A stretch of DNA of 64,000 nt from assembly GCA_964034945.1 (NCBI GenBank), contig OZ035960.1, forward strand, positions 103,872,933 through 103,936,932, written 5' to 3'. Origin of the DNA: Chrysopilus asiliformis (Eukaryota > Arthropoda > Insecta > Diptera > Rhagionidae). Numbering within the stretch: the stretch's first letter is position 1; each line of letters opens with the position of its first letter. Under the pieces are notes generated by a model. That model saw only the letters and a list, made by a program, of their open reading frames with translations. It searched no databases and was not told where the DNA came from. Positions 13,601-27,300 of the stretch are shown here, piece by piece. The translations under genes were made by a program, and so were the position numbers.

Positions 13601-15269
13601 ACACCACAGAGCCGTGACATGGTATCAAAAATTCATGAAATTGGTTGGTTAGGAGACTTCTAAAGAACTACAGAGTCAAAAGAATTTTAAAGCGACATAA
13701 AAATGTTATGAATCCCATAAAGTTTTGAGTAAAGTTTAAAAATATTTTTTCATGTGAACAGCATATGACTTTCTTATACGAAATCTATGTTTCTGCACAA
13801 TTTACCTGATGAATAAAACATAAAATATGAATTTCTATTTCACAAAATCTGAAATATCTCGATAACGGTAAAATATATCGATATACGGTAAAAGTCAAAA
13901 TTGTGGAGAATTTTAATAACTTTAATTCGGCCATTAACTGTTTTTCTTCGAAAAACCGTTAGTTTGCAACAAAAACATATTTTTAAAATTTTTAATGATA
14001 TCTCGATAACGGTAAAAGATGTCGGATAACGGTTAAAGGCAAAATTATGGCAAACATTATTCTCTTCAATTCATCTCATACATTAAACCACCAAAAACCC
14101 ATTATTTTTCAAAATAATCGCAAAAAATTGATTTTTTTTAAATAACGGTATATCTTGATAACGGCTTGAGATACGGAGTTCTAGTAAAAGACAAAGATGT
14201 AGAAAATTTTATTGCCCCTAACTTTTATTATATAGAAGACAACCAAAAAACGCATAGTTTCCGAGTAAATAATAAAAAACGAAATTGCGATTTCTAAAAA
14301 CCGCCATTTTGGTTACTTCCGGTTAACGGATTTCCATCAAAAGTTGATAGGATCGTCCAATTACATGTTTGTAAAATTTCATGGCTCTAGCTCTATTAGT
14401 TTTTGAAAAATCTTGGACACAGATTAACATACTGACAAACTAATAGACTGACAGACAGACAGAAAGACATTTTTGTACAATAATAATGCTCCAATCGACT
14501 CAGGAGTGGTCGGGGAAATTATTTTTAGGCAAAAAATTGGAGGTCGAAATTTTTCAGGAATACAAGAGTGGGTCAGAGAAAAAAAAAGGGAAAGAGAGAA
14601 AGATAGAGAGAGAGGTGAGAAAGAGAGAGAAGGTGAGAAAGAGAGAGAGCGAGAAAAAAAAGAGAGAGCAAAAAAAATGAGAGAGCAAGAAAAAAGACAG
14701 AGAGACAGAAATATAGAGAAAAAGAAAGAGAGAAAGAAATAGAGAAAAATAGAGAGAGAGAAAGATAGAGAGGAGAAGGAGATGGAGAGAAAGAGTGGCA
14801 GCAAAATAGAGAGCAAGAAAGATAGAGAGGAGAGAGAAAGAGTGGCAGCAAAATAGAGAGCAAGAAAGATAGAGAGGAGAGAGATAGAGAGGAGAAAGAG
14901 AGGGAGAGAAAGATAGAGAGGAGAAAGAGAGAAAGATAGAGAGGAGAAAGAGAGGGAGAGAAAGAGAGAAAGGGAAAGAGAGAGAAAGAAAGATAAAAAG
15001 AGAGAAAGAAAAAGATAGAGAGACAGAAAAAAAGAGAGGAAAAGAGAAAGAGGGGAAGAGGAAGAGAGAAAAATAAAGAGAGCAAGCAAAAATATAGAGA
15101 GACAGAAAGATAGAGAAAAAGAGAGATAGATAAAGAAATAGATAGTAAGATAGAGAAAGAAATAGACAGTAAGGGAGAGAGAGAGAACGAAATAGATAGT
15201 AAGAGAGAGAGAGAGAGAGAGAACGAAATAGATAGTAAGAGAGAGAGAGAGAGAACGAAATAGATAGTA

Positions 15270-15365
<96 letters not shown>

Positions 15366-18300
15366 ATTAATATTTTATTGTGCCGAATAAATTACATAAA
15401 TTACATATATTCAAAAGCATTTGACATATGAAACTGGGAAAAAATCCTTAGATTTGTTAACACCGAAACGAAATAATTTTTCACGGATCAGAAAGTGAAA
15501 AAAAAAATTATTAGTCCATCGTAAATCAAATCCATATGCCAAATGTAAACAATATTCTCGTTCATTTGCGTCAGAATATCATCAATATTTGATGTATCTA
15601 TTGGCACCATTATCATATTACTTTGCCTACATGAAGTTCTAATCTGATGATGGAAATGAAAAGACTCGCAACGAAGTGAGGGTGAGTTTTTGGGGGATGC
15701 GGCCGATAAACACATTTATCTTGTAGTACCGGCTAATAAATAAGTTGTCGAAAAATATTTTCGGTATTAGCTGGATGGGATAAGAGCCAAAAAAAAAACG
15801 AAAATCCGAAATAAACCATAGTTACAAAGTATACTCTATAACATTTTCGAATAAAATGAATTCGAGCTGTGTATATCTAGCTGTGCTGTTTAGTGCTATG
15901 CTAGTTAAAAACTATACTATTATACACGAATATGGGTATGTCCTGTTTATCTATAGATGGAATATTGGATAACTAAACAGAAAACGAAGTAAAGCACGGC
16001 ACAATCACATGTAAGAGCGCACGAGAATCAGAATTCATGGATGTTATATAAAGCAAACAAATCTGGGCCAGGATATAATCCTCTGTAGCGATGCCTGTGG
16101 GACTCCGAAAAATGTTAACTCTACAGCTTCGGCTTCCACTTCTCACTCAAACTTTCGTTTCAGATATTTTTTTTCGTTTTGTCTTGAATCTCCCCGAATG
16201 TCTCATGTTTGGTCCTGGATTTGTTCATTCTGCTCCTGTGGCATTATTTACAAATTTCATCGTTTATAGTGGCGCATCTAATGTTCGCTCGTACCGAAAT
16301 TCCATCCGAGGAACGTGGGAAAAAAAACTCTTGGAAAAACTTCAAGGAAGCAATGGCGAATGGCAAAGATATTGTGCTAAAAAAGCATTCCAGTAAACAG
16401 ATATCCTGTAGTTTTTGAAGGAAAACTGGTACACAAGGATACGACGAAGAGAAAGTTCTTATTTGGTACCTGATCCCGGTTCTGTCTTTGGGAATGAAAA
16501 TTCCCAAAGTGTGTGTTCCAAAGGTATGCGGAGGGGATCGGGCGAAAACTGTCTGAAGAGGATGCAATTGAGCCTTTTCGCGTATCAGGACATTATTGTT
16601 CTTTTAGTTTTAAAAAAAACCTTTTTTTTTACAGAAAATTTCTGAACAACGAGGAACATGATGCGATATTAGTATTTTTTCTTAAAAAGAATATAAAAAA
16701 TATCTGATGTGAACAACTTTCTTATACAAAATCTACTTTTCTACACAATTTATCTGACGAATAAAATATTAACTTACATAAATAAAATATGAATTTTTAT
16801 TTTACAAAATCTGAAATATCTCGATAACGGTAAAATATATCGATTTACGGTAAAAGGCAAAAATGTAGAGAATTTTAATACCTTTAATTTTGCCAAAAAC
16901 TGTTTTTTTTTTCGAAAAACCTTTAGTTTGCAAGCAATTTGCAAAAATATATTTTTTTTAAGTTTAATGATATCTCGATAACGGTAAAATAAAATATCGG
17001 ATAACGGTAAAAGACGAAATTATGGCAAACAGTATTCTCTTCAATTAATCTCATACATTAAACCACCAAAAGCTCTATATGTTTCGAAATAATCGAAAAA
17101 AACGAAATATTTTTAAATAACTGTTTTCTCGATAACGGCTTGAGAGATGCAGTTCTAGTAAAAGACAAAAATGTAGGAAATTTTATTGTCTCCAACTGTA
17201 CATAAGGCTACTGAAAACCGCGTAGTTTCGCAGTAAATTGCGAAAAACGAAATGGCGATTTTTAAAAACCCGCGATTTTGGTTACTTCCGGTTAATAGAT
17301 TTCCACCAAAAGTTGATAGGATCGTCCTATTCCAGGAGCAAACATCGCTGTCCAGTTTCATGGCTGTAGCTCTATTAATTTTTGAGATTTTTTTTACACA
17401 GACTAACAGACTAACAGACTAACAGACTAACAGACTAACAGACTAACAGACTAACAGACTAACAGACTAACAGACTAACAGACTAACAGACTAACAGACT
17501 AACAGACTAACCGATTAACAGACTAACAATCTAATAGACAGAAAGACATTTTTGTAATAATGCTGCAGGAAATGTTTTTACACAAAATAAAGAGGCCGAC
17601 ATTTTACAAAAATACAATACTTTATTATATTTCGTCCTCGTAAGGATAACTAGCGGTCCTGTAAGGCTTTTTCGGGTCGCTGAATCCGATTTTGACATTA
17701 AGAAGCCTATAAGGATAACAGACGGTCCTGTAAGGATAACTTATTATTCTTTTCCTCAAATTTTCCGGAAAAAATGTCATCTGGGGGTTCGCTGTCATCC
17801 ATTTCAATTGGGTGATTGATAAATTAGTACAAATTACAGTAAATGTCAAAAATATTGAAAATTTCATTATCTGAAATCTTTGTCATATTTAATTAAAAAA
17901 CTGATATTGTAATTGTCCACAAATAACTTAACAAAACGCTTAATTAAAATTGCATCGAACCAAGAGTATTTCAAACATTGGTGAAACAAAGGAATTTTAA
18001 AAATAATTAAATATTGGAAAAGTGTCACCACCATACACAATGCCAGTCAAATATTTTTATTAAACGACCAAAATAGAGTTTTTAGTCCAAAAACCACAAC
18101 ACTTTAACATCAATGCCACCGTATAGCAAAGTAAAAATAAGTCAAAGGAAAGAAGAAAATATTGGATGCGACCAGCACATGACTTTCTTATACGTTCCTG
18201 CGGAATTGATACTAAAATCCGACAAGTAAAATATTAGCTTATTTAAAAATGAGTTGTGATCAACACAAAACTTTCCTCTGCAATATTTAGTTCCGAAAAA

Positions 18301-21300
18301 AATAGATAGAAAAATAATATACAGTACAATCGCGATTATATGTACTCGCGATTATATGAACCTCGCGGTTATATGACTGCCCAAAAATTTGTATGAAGCC
18401 TCAATTATATGATCATTGCGAATCGAAAAAACCTCGATTATGTGATCATCGATATTATTTCGAGTAAATAATTGGATTTTTATACCCGTGTGGTAAAACC
18501 AAAGGGTATATTAACTTTGCCTTACCGTTTGTAACGCCAAGATCCCGTCATCGCACAAAAAAAATTACACCAGTGTGTTTACAATGATAAAAAAAATTGA
18601 ATTTTGCATTTCCGTCCGTCTGTCTGTCCGTCTGTCTGTTGCGCGGATTGCAGGCGCACGGATTGAGCTAGAGACTTGAAATTTTACGTAGATTAGTTTT
18701 TCGTAAAATGCAAGGCTAAGTTCGTTAATGGGCTAATGGGCAAAAATGCGGTACCCCGCACACGAACGAAAACGTTTTTTGCGAATATCTCAAAAACGGT
18801 GCATCTTGTCAAAAAAGTCCAAGAACAAAAGTTATTTAGGATATGAATCTACATAAAACTCCCATACATCAAAATCCTATTGGAATAAATTTTAAAAATT
18901 TTTATTGGAAAATTTGACTTCATACGAAGATTTGATACGAATATCACCATACGGGTTTTCAATAATTGCCAGATAGGCAATTATAGATTTTGTTATGTTT
19001 TTTAAAGGAGGATGCAGTGAACTTTGAGCTTAATGCTTGGACAAATGATATTCCAGATCTCGTTGAAAACGAGTGTTTTAGTGTAGATGAAGACGATTGT
19101 CAGCAAAGTGAGGATGACGAAATTTTTACTTTGAAAAAAATTATCACCCAAACTGAGGCGATCAAAGCTCTCAATATTGCATTGGATTGCGCTGTTGAGA
19201 ACGACGTTGACTCGACAGAGATCGGAACGCTGCAAAGACTTAAAAAAAAGGCTGTTTTATCAAATATAAGCAGCATTAGACAACAAAATTTATTAAAATA
19301 CTTTAACAAAATAAAAATTTTTGTGAGAAGATTAAAAAATACTTAACACTTTAACCTTTGTTTGTATTAAACGTAAGGAAACCTGAAAAAAACATAGAAA
19401 ATTTGACCCTCGGTTATATGAAAACCTTGATTATATGACCCACCCCAACATTAATTAGATCATATAATCGCGATTGTACTGTATTTTCAAATATCTTGAG
19501 AACCGTTAAAGATTCGTAAAAATCGTTAAAGGAGAAAATATAGAAAATTTTATCATACTAATATATAAAAATGAGTTGGTGTCTGTCTGTCTGTCTGTCT
19601 GTTCCTCTTTCACGCAAAAACAGCTGAACCGATTGTCTTGAAATTTGGCATGAGTGTCTGAGGTAGTTCTGGTTCCAACATAGGCATACGGAAAAGAAGC
19701 GCGAGGGATGGGGGGAGTAAGGGGAGGGGGTAAAGTGATTTCGAAACTTAGTTTTTGCGCTATGTTACTCTTTCGGGGGGAAACTACTGAACCGATTGGC
19801 TTGAAATTTGGCATAGATGTTCGTCGGGGGTCCAGGCCCAACATAGACCCATTAAAAATTAGCCCGATATACCCATTAAAAATTAGCCGGTGGGAGTAGG
19901 GGGAGTGGGTAAAGTGATCTCGAAACTTAGCTGTTACAGTGTTAAACGCGCGGCCGGAGGCCGGGTATGGTTCGACGCCGAAGGCCGACGTCGACAGGGA
20001 GTCGGAAGGCCGACCTGTGGGTAAGGGGTGAACCGCGAAGCGGTTCGGGACGCAGCCCCTGGTTTCCTATAAAATTGGTTATATGAATTTTTCACAAAAT
20101 GCATAATTTTCGAGAGATTATCAAAAAACCGGTTTTTTTTCAAATAACTTGAGAACCGTTAGAAATAGGACAAAAAACCGTAAAGCAAAAGATGTACAAA
20201 ATTTTATATCATTTAAATTCATTTTTTTCATAGATTTCGTGAAATTTTCAAAAAACTGCATTTTTTCAATAAAATTGAATGGGAGGTACCCGTTTAGCTA
20301 CCGTTACTTTTCAAAAAGTTGATAGAAAACTACGATTTTTGTAAAACTTATTTACGAAAAATCTCTAAGTCAACACGTTCTCGAGTTATTTAAGATACGA
20401 AAAACGGACAGACCGACAGAGAGCCTGACAGACTGACAGACTGACAGTCCGACAGATAGACCGACAGACAGACAATCTGACAGGTTAACAGACCGACAGG
20501 CTGATAGACTGATACGCTGATAGACTGACAGACTAACAGACTAACAGACTAACAGACTAACAGACTGACAGACTAACAGACTAACAGACTAACAGACTAC
20601 CCAAGTAACGCAATTGGTAATCGGCGACCGCACTAAAGTCTGGCCGCCTTATATTCGGTCGAGATGTCCACTTCACTACCTATTAAAATTCCTCAAAGAC
20701 GTATTTTCTTATAGGACATATCTGCTGGGCGAGAGGAGGACCGAACGACTTAAATTTAGGCCTTCGTCGAAGTATCGCCCAATAGGGCTTAAGGAGGACA
20801 TCTCGTTTTTATTGCCATGACCAATATTGGCTTTAATAGACCTTACGTCTTCTTTTGACCCTATTCGGTCTATTAAGACGCCACTTCTAAAGCACGAAAA
20901 AACTATAATGTCCTATAGGGCGACATTTCCATCGAAATATCCCTATTGGGCGTATTAGAGCAAGACAGAAAACCAAGTGCGAGAAGTTTGTCCTCTGATT
21001 TGAGAGGAAGCCTGGATATGGGGCTTATTAAGAGAGTAATTTTGTGCTTTGTCTCACTTTGTCTCAAGTTCTTTTGTCTCACTAAAACAGGTGACATTTT
21101 TTATTATCTCTGAAAAAATATTTTGGCGCCCTAACAGACTTGAATTCCACTAGACGCCTTTTTAGGCGTATTTGAAGGTATTCACGCCCTCCCATTAGAA
21201 CTTAACGTCTAATAGGGCGCGAAAATGAGCTCACGCGTCTTTGAGGGCGCACATGTTTTCATCCGCCATGTTCCACATTGATGTTGATTCAAATAATTTC

Positions 21301-24300
21301 CCTTCGAAAATTAAACTTCTTATTTTAAGCTAATCACTGGAGGAAATCGCATAAAAAATAGATGGGAGACAATTGACGAAAAATAAAATTAAAGAAATTT
21401 TTTGTTGAAAACAAAATATTTAGATGGCCCATTTCAATATAAAGCATTTTAGATAGCATTTTGTCAAAAAAAAATTAGTTGCAACTGAAATGGCAGCATA
21501 TAACATGATGAAAAGTCCATTTACGAAAAGTAAATATAACAAGTTTCCATTATTCCGTTGCTATCATCTGTAACTTTGTGCTGTCGTTTATCTTTCAACA
21601 CATCTTTATTCGCCCAGCAATTCATGTAAGTATAAGAGGGACATAAGTATTTCCGTTCGATGATGTGTAGCGAATGCAATGTCGTCAACAGAGAAGATTG
21701 ATTCCCGATGGCTACCGACGCCCAAACGAAGACCAATTGACGTCCTAATAGAACTTTCGCCTTTGCGGACGTTTGAGTAGACGCTAAGCGGACATCACGT
21801 CATTCCCCACTTTCGAACTCGTTTCGAATCGACGTCGAATCCAATTCGACATTTGCACCAACGTCACGCCCTCTTGGTCGGACTTTGTGGAAACGACGTC
21901 CACTGTACGCCCTATTTGGTTACTTGGGTAACAGACTAACAGACTAACAGACTAACAGATTAACAGACTAACAGACTAACAGACTAACAGACTAACAGAC
22001 TAACAGACTAACAGACTAACAGACTAACAGACTAACAGACTAACAGACTAACAGACTAACAGACTAACAGACTAACAGACTAACAGACTAACAGACTAAC
22101 AGACTAACAGACTAACAGACTAACAGACTAACAGACTAACAGACTAACAGACTAACAGACTAACAGACTAACAGACTAACAGACTAACAGACTAACAGAC
22201 TAACAGACTAACAGACTAACAGACTAACAGACTAACAGACTAGCAGACTAACAGACTAACAGACTAACAGACTAACAGACTAACAGACTAACAGACTAAC
22301 AGACTAACAGACTAATAGACTAACAGACTAACAGACTAACAGACTAACAGACTGACAGACTAACAGACTAACAGACTAACAGACTAACAGACTAACAGAC
22401 TAACAGACTAACAGACTAACAGACTAACAGACTAACAGACTAACAGACTAACAGACTAACAGACTAACAGACTAACAGACTAACAGACTAACAGACTAAC
22501 AGACTAACAGACTAACAGACTAACAGACTAACAGACTAACAGACTAACAGACTAACAGACTAACAGACTAACAGACTAACAGACTAACAGACTAACAGAC
22601 TAACAGACTAACAGACTAGCAGACTAACAGACTAACAGACTAACAGACTAACAGACTAACAGACTAACAGACTAACAGACTAACAGACTAATAGACTAAC
22701 AGACTAACAGACTAACAGACTAACAGACTGACAGACTAACAGACTAACAGACTAACAGACTGACAGACTAACAGACTAACAGACTAACAGACTAACAGAT
22801 TAACAGACTAACAGACTAACAGACTAACAGACTAACAGACTAACAGACTAACAGACTAACAGACTAACAGACTAACAGACTAACAGACTAACAGACTAAC
22901 AGACTAACAGACTAACAGACTAACAGACTAACAGACTAACAGACTAACAGACTAACAGACTAACAGACTAACAGACTAACAGACTAACAGACTAACAGAC
23001 TAACAGACTAACAGACTAACAGACTAACAGACTAACAGACTAACAGACTAACAGACTAGCAGACTAACAGACTAACAGACTAACAGACTAACAGACTAAC
23101 AGACTAACAGACTAACAGACTAACAGACTAATAGACTAACAGACTAACAGACTAACAGACTAACAGACTGACAGACTAACAGACTAACAGACTAACAGAC
23201 TAACAGACTAACAGACTAACAGACTAACAGACTAACAGACTAACAGACTAACAGACTAACAGACTGACAGATTAACAGACTAACAGACTAACAGACTAAC
23301 GGACTAACAGACTATAAGACTATAAGACTAACAGACTAACAGACTAACAGACCAACAAACTAACAGACAAACATAATAACAGACTGAAATACAGAAAGAG
23401 ATTTTTATAATAACGCTACAATCGACTCGGGAGTACTCGGGAAATGTTTTCTAGGCAAAATTCAGAGGTAGAAATTTTTCACGAATACAACACTTTATTA
23501 TACTTCGTATAAGAAAGTAATAAGTCAAAGGAAAGAAGAAATAAGTGCGAGGACCACACATAAAAATCGTCCTTTTTATACGCTTTCACCTTTTCTATCA
23601 TTTATTTTATTTTTATGGCACTAAAGAAGAAGGATAACAAGTCAAAAGACTCTCCCCGTTTTCTTCCCTTTTTCTTAGTCGGGTCTCGGTTGGAAAAGAC
23701 GTACGGACGGGATAGATGGGGATATGGTTAGGCAATGATATTTTCCAGCATATCGTTTTCTTTCTCCACTGTGAATACGGACTACTTTTTCCAAAGGAAT
23801 TTAATTATCTGATGATTATCATTGCCATTATTTGGCACATCTTTCGCGGGAAAAGAGAAAACTCCAGGATGAATGGGTAGATATGGTCTGGTGGATATTT
23901 AGATAACTGATTTCTAGTCTCTACCCGATGTTCTAAGATTTTGGCTGTTTCACTGTTTTGTAGGTCTACGGATATCTGTATTAGTGGTTGGTGTGCTTTT
24001 TTATTACTTTTTCGACACAGAAAAGATTTAAAGTGGGGGCTTTTAAAATCTCAGCAGTTAATTTTCAGAGATTTAGCGATGGGATATGTCTGGGTGCAGC
24101 TTATCCCCAACTTTTCTTGCCTTTTTCTCCATTTAATGATTAAAACTTAATGATTTTGATTGATGCAGCATTTTGCCCCCACATTTGTTTATGTCTGCTG
24201 GATTCGTTCTTGTTTTTGATTGATGCGATTAGTACCTCGGTTCCAGAATTCATTTAAAACGTGTCTAAAATGGACCATTAATTTTGTGTACTTAATTCAA

Positions 24301-27300
24301 TGATTTATAAATTAATTGTGCAATATTGAGTTATTTTTTTACAGTTGAGAGGATTTTTGCATCCCAAATTCTTTAAAATATTTTCACCGAAGTTGTAAGT
24401 AAATCTTTTGGCTAAATTTTTACTTTTCTTCTTCAATAGAGGAAAATTGTTGTATTCATGACGGAGACCGATTCGAGAAGGGGGGCAGGTAGAAAATTTC
24501 CGATCAGTACGAAATCCGTTTCAGGCAAAATTATGAGGATGTCCGTGCGTCTGGCTGTCGGTCTGTCTGTTTACGTATCTTAAATAACTCGAGAACGTGT
24601 TGAGGTAGAGACTTGAAGTTTTTTGTAAGTAACTTTTACAGAAATCGTAGTTTTGCATCAACTTTTGGAAAAGTAATGGTAGCTATAACGTTTACCCTCC
24701 TTCCTTTTTTTCTGTGACAAAAGTAGTGAAATATTTAACACGTTGGCTACCATGTGAGTCACCGGAGTACACACATTATTGTCATTACCGTCAGTTTCTC
24801 AAGTTCCATGGTTGAGTGCAGTCGTTAAATTGAGCTTACTATACATTCCTATAGTTTCGATCTTCACCGGTGCCTCACAGTGTGCAAAAGTGAAATAAGA
24901 GTTTGAGTCACCGGTGACTCACAAAGTACAGTAATGATTTTTGCATTTTTTCCCAGTGTATACTAGCGGAATAAGCGTTTTTTTTTGCTAGTAGCCAACA
25001 GCAAATTTGCCTCTTTTAATGCATGTCAAAAATCTTCTGAAAAAACAATTAGTACGATCTTCAGAAATTCTTCGAATTGATAAAACAGATTTGGTAAAAT
25101 ACAGAAATACGGTACAGGATTTAAATCAGATTTCGTTTAATTTTGTGTGATGTAATCGATTTACCATCTCCAGCCACTCGCAATTGCAACTTCTTTTGAA
25201 ACTACAGTTGAATTTCTAAATAAAACGATAAAGAAAATACATCGAGACGTTGTTAATGAAGCACCCATAAAAGTTTCATCGATTTTAACTTTCTTATACG
25301 AAGTATCATAAGGTATTGTATACTCATGAAAAATTTTGACCTCTGAGTCGATTGGAGCATTATTACAAAAATGTCTTTCGGTCTGTTAGTCTGTTAGTCT
25401 GTTAGTCTGTTAATCTGTTAGTCTGTTAGTCTGTTAGTCTGTTAGTCTGTTAGTCTGTTAGTCTGTTAGTCTGTTAGTCTGTTAGTCTGTTAGTCTGTTA
25501 GTCTGTTAGTCTGTTAGTCTGTTAGTCTGTTAGTCTGTTAGTCTGTTAGTCTGTTAGTCTGTTAGTCTGTTAGTCTGTTAGTCTGTTAGTCTGTTAGTCT
25601 GTTAGTCTGTTAGTCTGTTTGTTAGTCTGTCAGCCTGTTAGTCTGTGTAAAAAAATTCTCAAAAACAAATAGAGCTAGAGCCATGAAATTGCACAGCAAT
25701 GTTTGCTCCTGGAATGGGACAGTAAAAAGTCCTACACTTATGTCTTCACCCCCCACAGAACGAAGAGAGTACATGCGTTTGGGGTGAAAGTTTGTTTGTT
25801 TGTTAGTTTGTTAAATTGTTTGTCCTTTCCTCATAACTTTTAATTCGCTCAACCGATTTCGGTCCCGTTTGGAAATAAAGATAGCAATGCTTCAATCTAC
25901 AAGAGTTCATCCTTACCACTAACTTTATACCCCCTCTTCTTGTGTCTTTTATTCCAGTCAACCGGTTTTGATCCCGTTTTCGCAAATGAGTTGGATATAA
26001 TGAAAAAAAAAATTTTAGTGTAGAAGAACTCACCCTTCCCCCTTAACTTTAAAGCCCCCCTTCACCCTTCTTGCATATTTTGAACTACTGAACCGCTGTC
26101 GCTTCCGTTTTCACCCCTTCCCTTACTTCCATCACCTTCCGGGATACTTTTTGTAAAATCTATGTTAGAACTGGAGCCACGACAAGCATCTGTGCTGAAT
26201 TTCAGGCCAATCGGTTCGATAGTTTTGCCGCGAAAGAGAAACATAGAGAAAAAACCAAGCTTTAGATTCACTTTATCCCCTCCCCTTACCCCCCCCCCCC
26301 TCCCCCCTTGTAATACTTTGCAATAATCCTATGTTGGCCTACAGCAAACATCCATGCCAAATTTCAGGTCAATCGGTTCAGCCGTTTTCACGTGAAAGAG
26401 GAACAGATAGATATGTGTTTTTGCGAATTGCCTGCAAATTACGGGTTTTTAGAAATCAAAACTATAGGAAGAATTGTAGATATTATAAAGTTTTCTAGAA
26501 GTTTTCTACAAGTTTTCTACAAGTCTTCTACAAGTTTTCTACACTTTTACTTTAACCGTAAATCGATATCTTTGACCGTTATCGAGATATTTCAGATTTT
26601 GTAAACATTTTATTCTTCGGATTATAGTGTAAATTGTGCACAACCATTGATTTGGTATAAGAAAGTCATACAGCTGTTCACATCAGATATTTAATTTAGC
26701 AACGATTGAAAGTGGAATTTATTCATCCAGAAAAATACGTTAACCGATTTCGTCGAAGTCAGTCAGTTCACATTTCGTACGGAATCCGTTCCTGTTGCCA
26801 CAGTATCCCAGCAATTACAACAAAATGTTCAAATCAATAGACGATAACGTTCCCATTTTTTCAAAGCTTTTTAATTCACCATTCGGGGAACGCTTTGGCT
26901 CTAATTAAAGTGCACAAAAAGTATAATTAATTTTCATTTTGCCAAAGGCTAGGCTACTCCTGCTGCACTACAATTAACTTAAAAATTTTAAATGTTTGTA
27001 TTCTTGAAAACTGCATGCAATCACCAGTAAAAAAAAAGCGTTACTAAGCGACGTTTTATCCACGGATATTGCCATGCAGTAATTTTTTTTCTCCAATTTC
27101 AAAATAACATACTTTCGAGCTTTGCGAGTCAATTTTATTTAAAATACAGCCGAAGCACCAGAAATTAATTGTGGGCATAAAAACTTGGCCCCCCATTACG
27201 ACTCGAATGTTCTTTTTTTAATGTGCTTCTATATTGGATAAAATTATTTTAATTTCGTGCAATTTTCTGCATTTTGCATGCACACTCGATAAAAAAACAT

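Larger units (their letters stand above)
18322..19481 (+). mobile_element. pogo/Tigger-like DNA transposon remnant
   Basis: Inverted ends CAGTACAATCGCGATTATAT and its complement, flanked by TA at 18320-18321 and 19482-19483. The inner part encodes only a transposase C-terminus. It is interrupted by a family A repeat at 18479-19000. Confidence 0.82.

Noticed and set aside
14424..15089. ORFs of 221 and 170 codons rich in Ser/Leu/Phe
   Set aside because: They are the translation of a GA-rich polypurine tract, open in several frames.
18990..19002. ATG start of the pogo tail ORF
   Set aside because: Lies at the edge of the inserted family A repeat; chance fusion.
21929..23385. CRISPR-like or regularly spaced array
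   Set aside because: Repeats are contiguous with no unique spacers, in a eukaryotic context.
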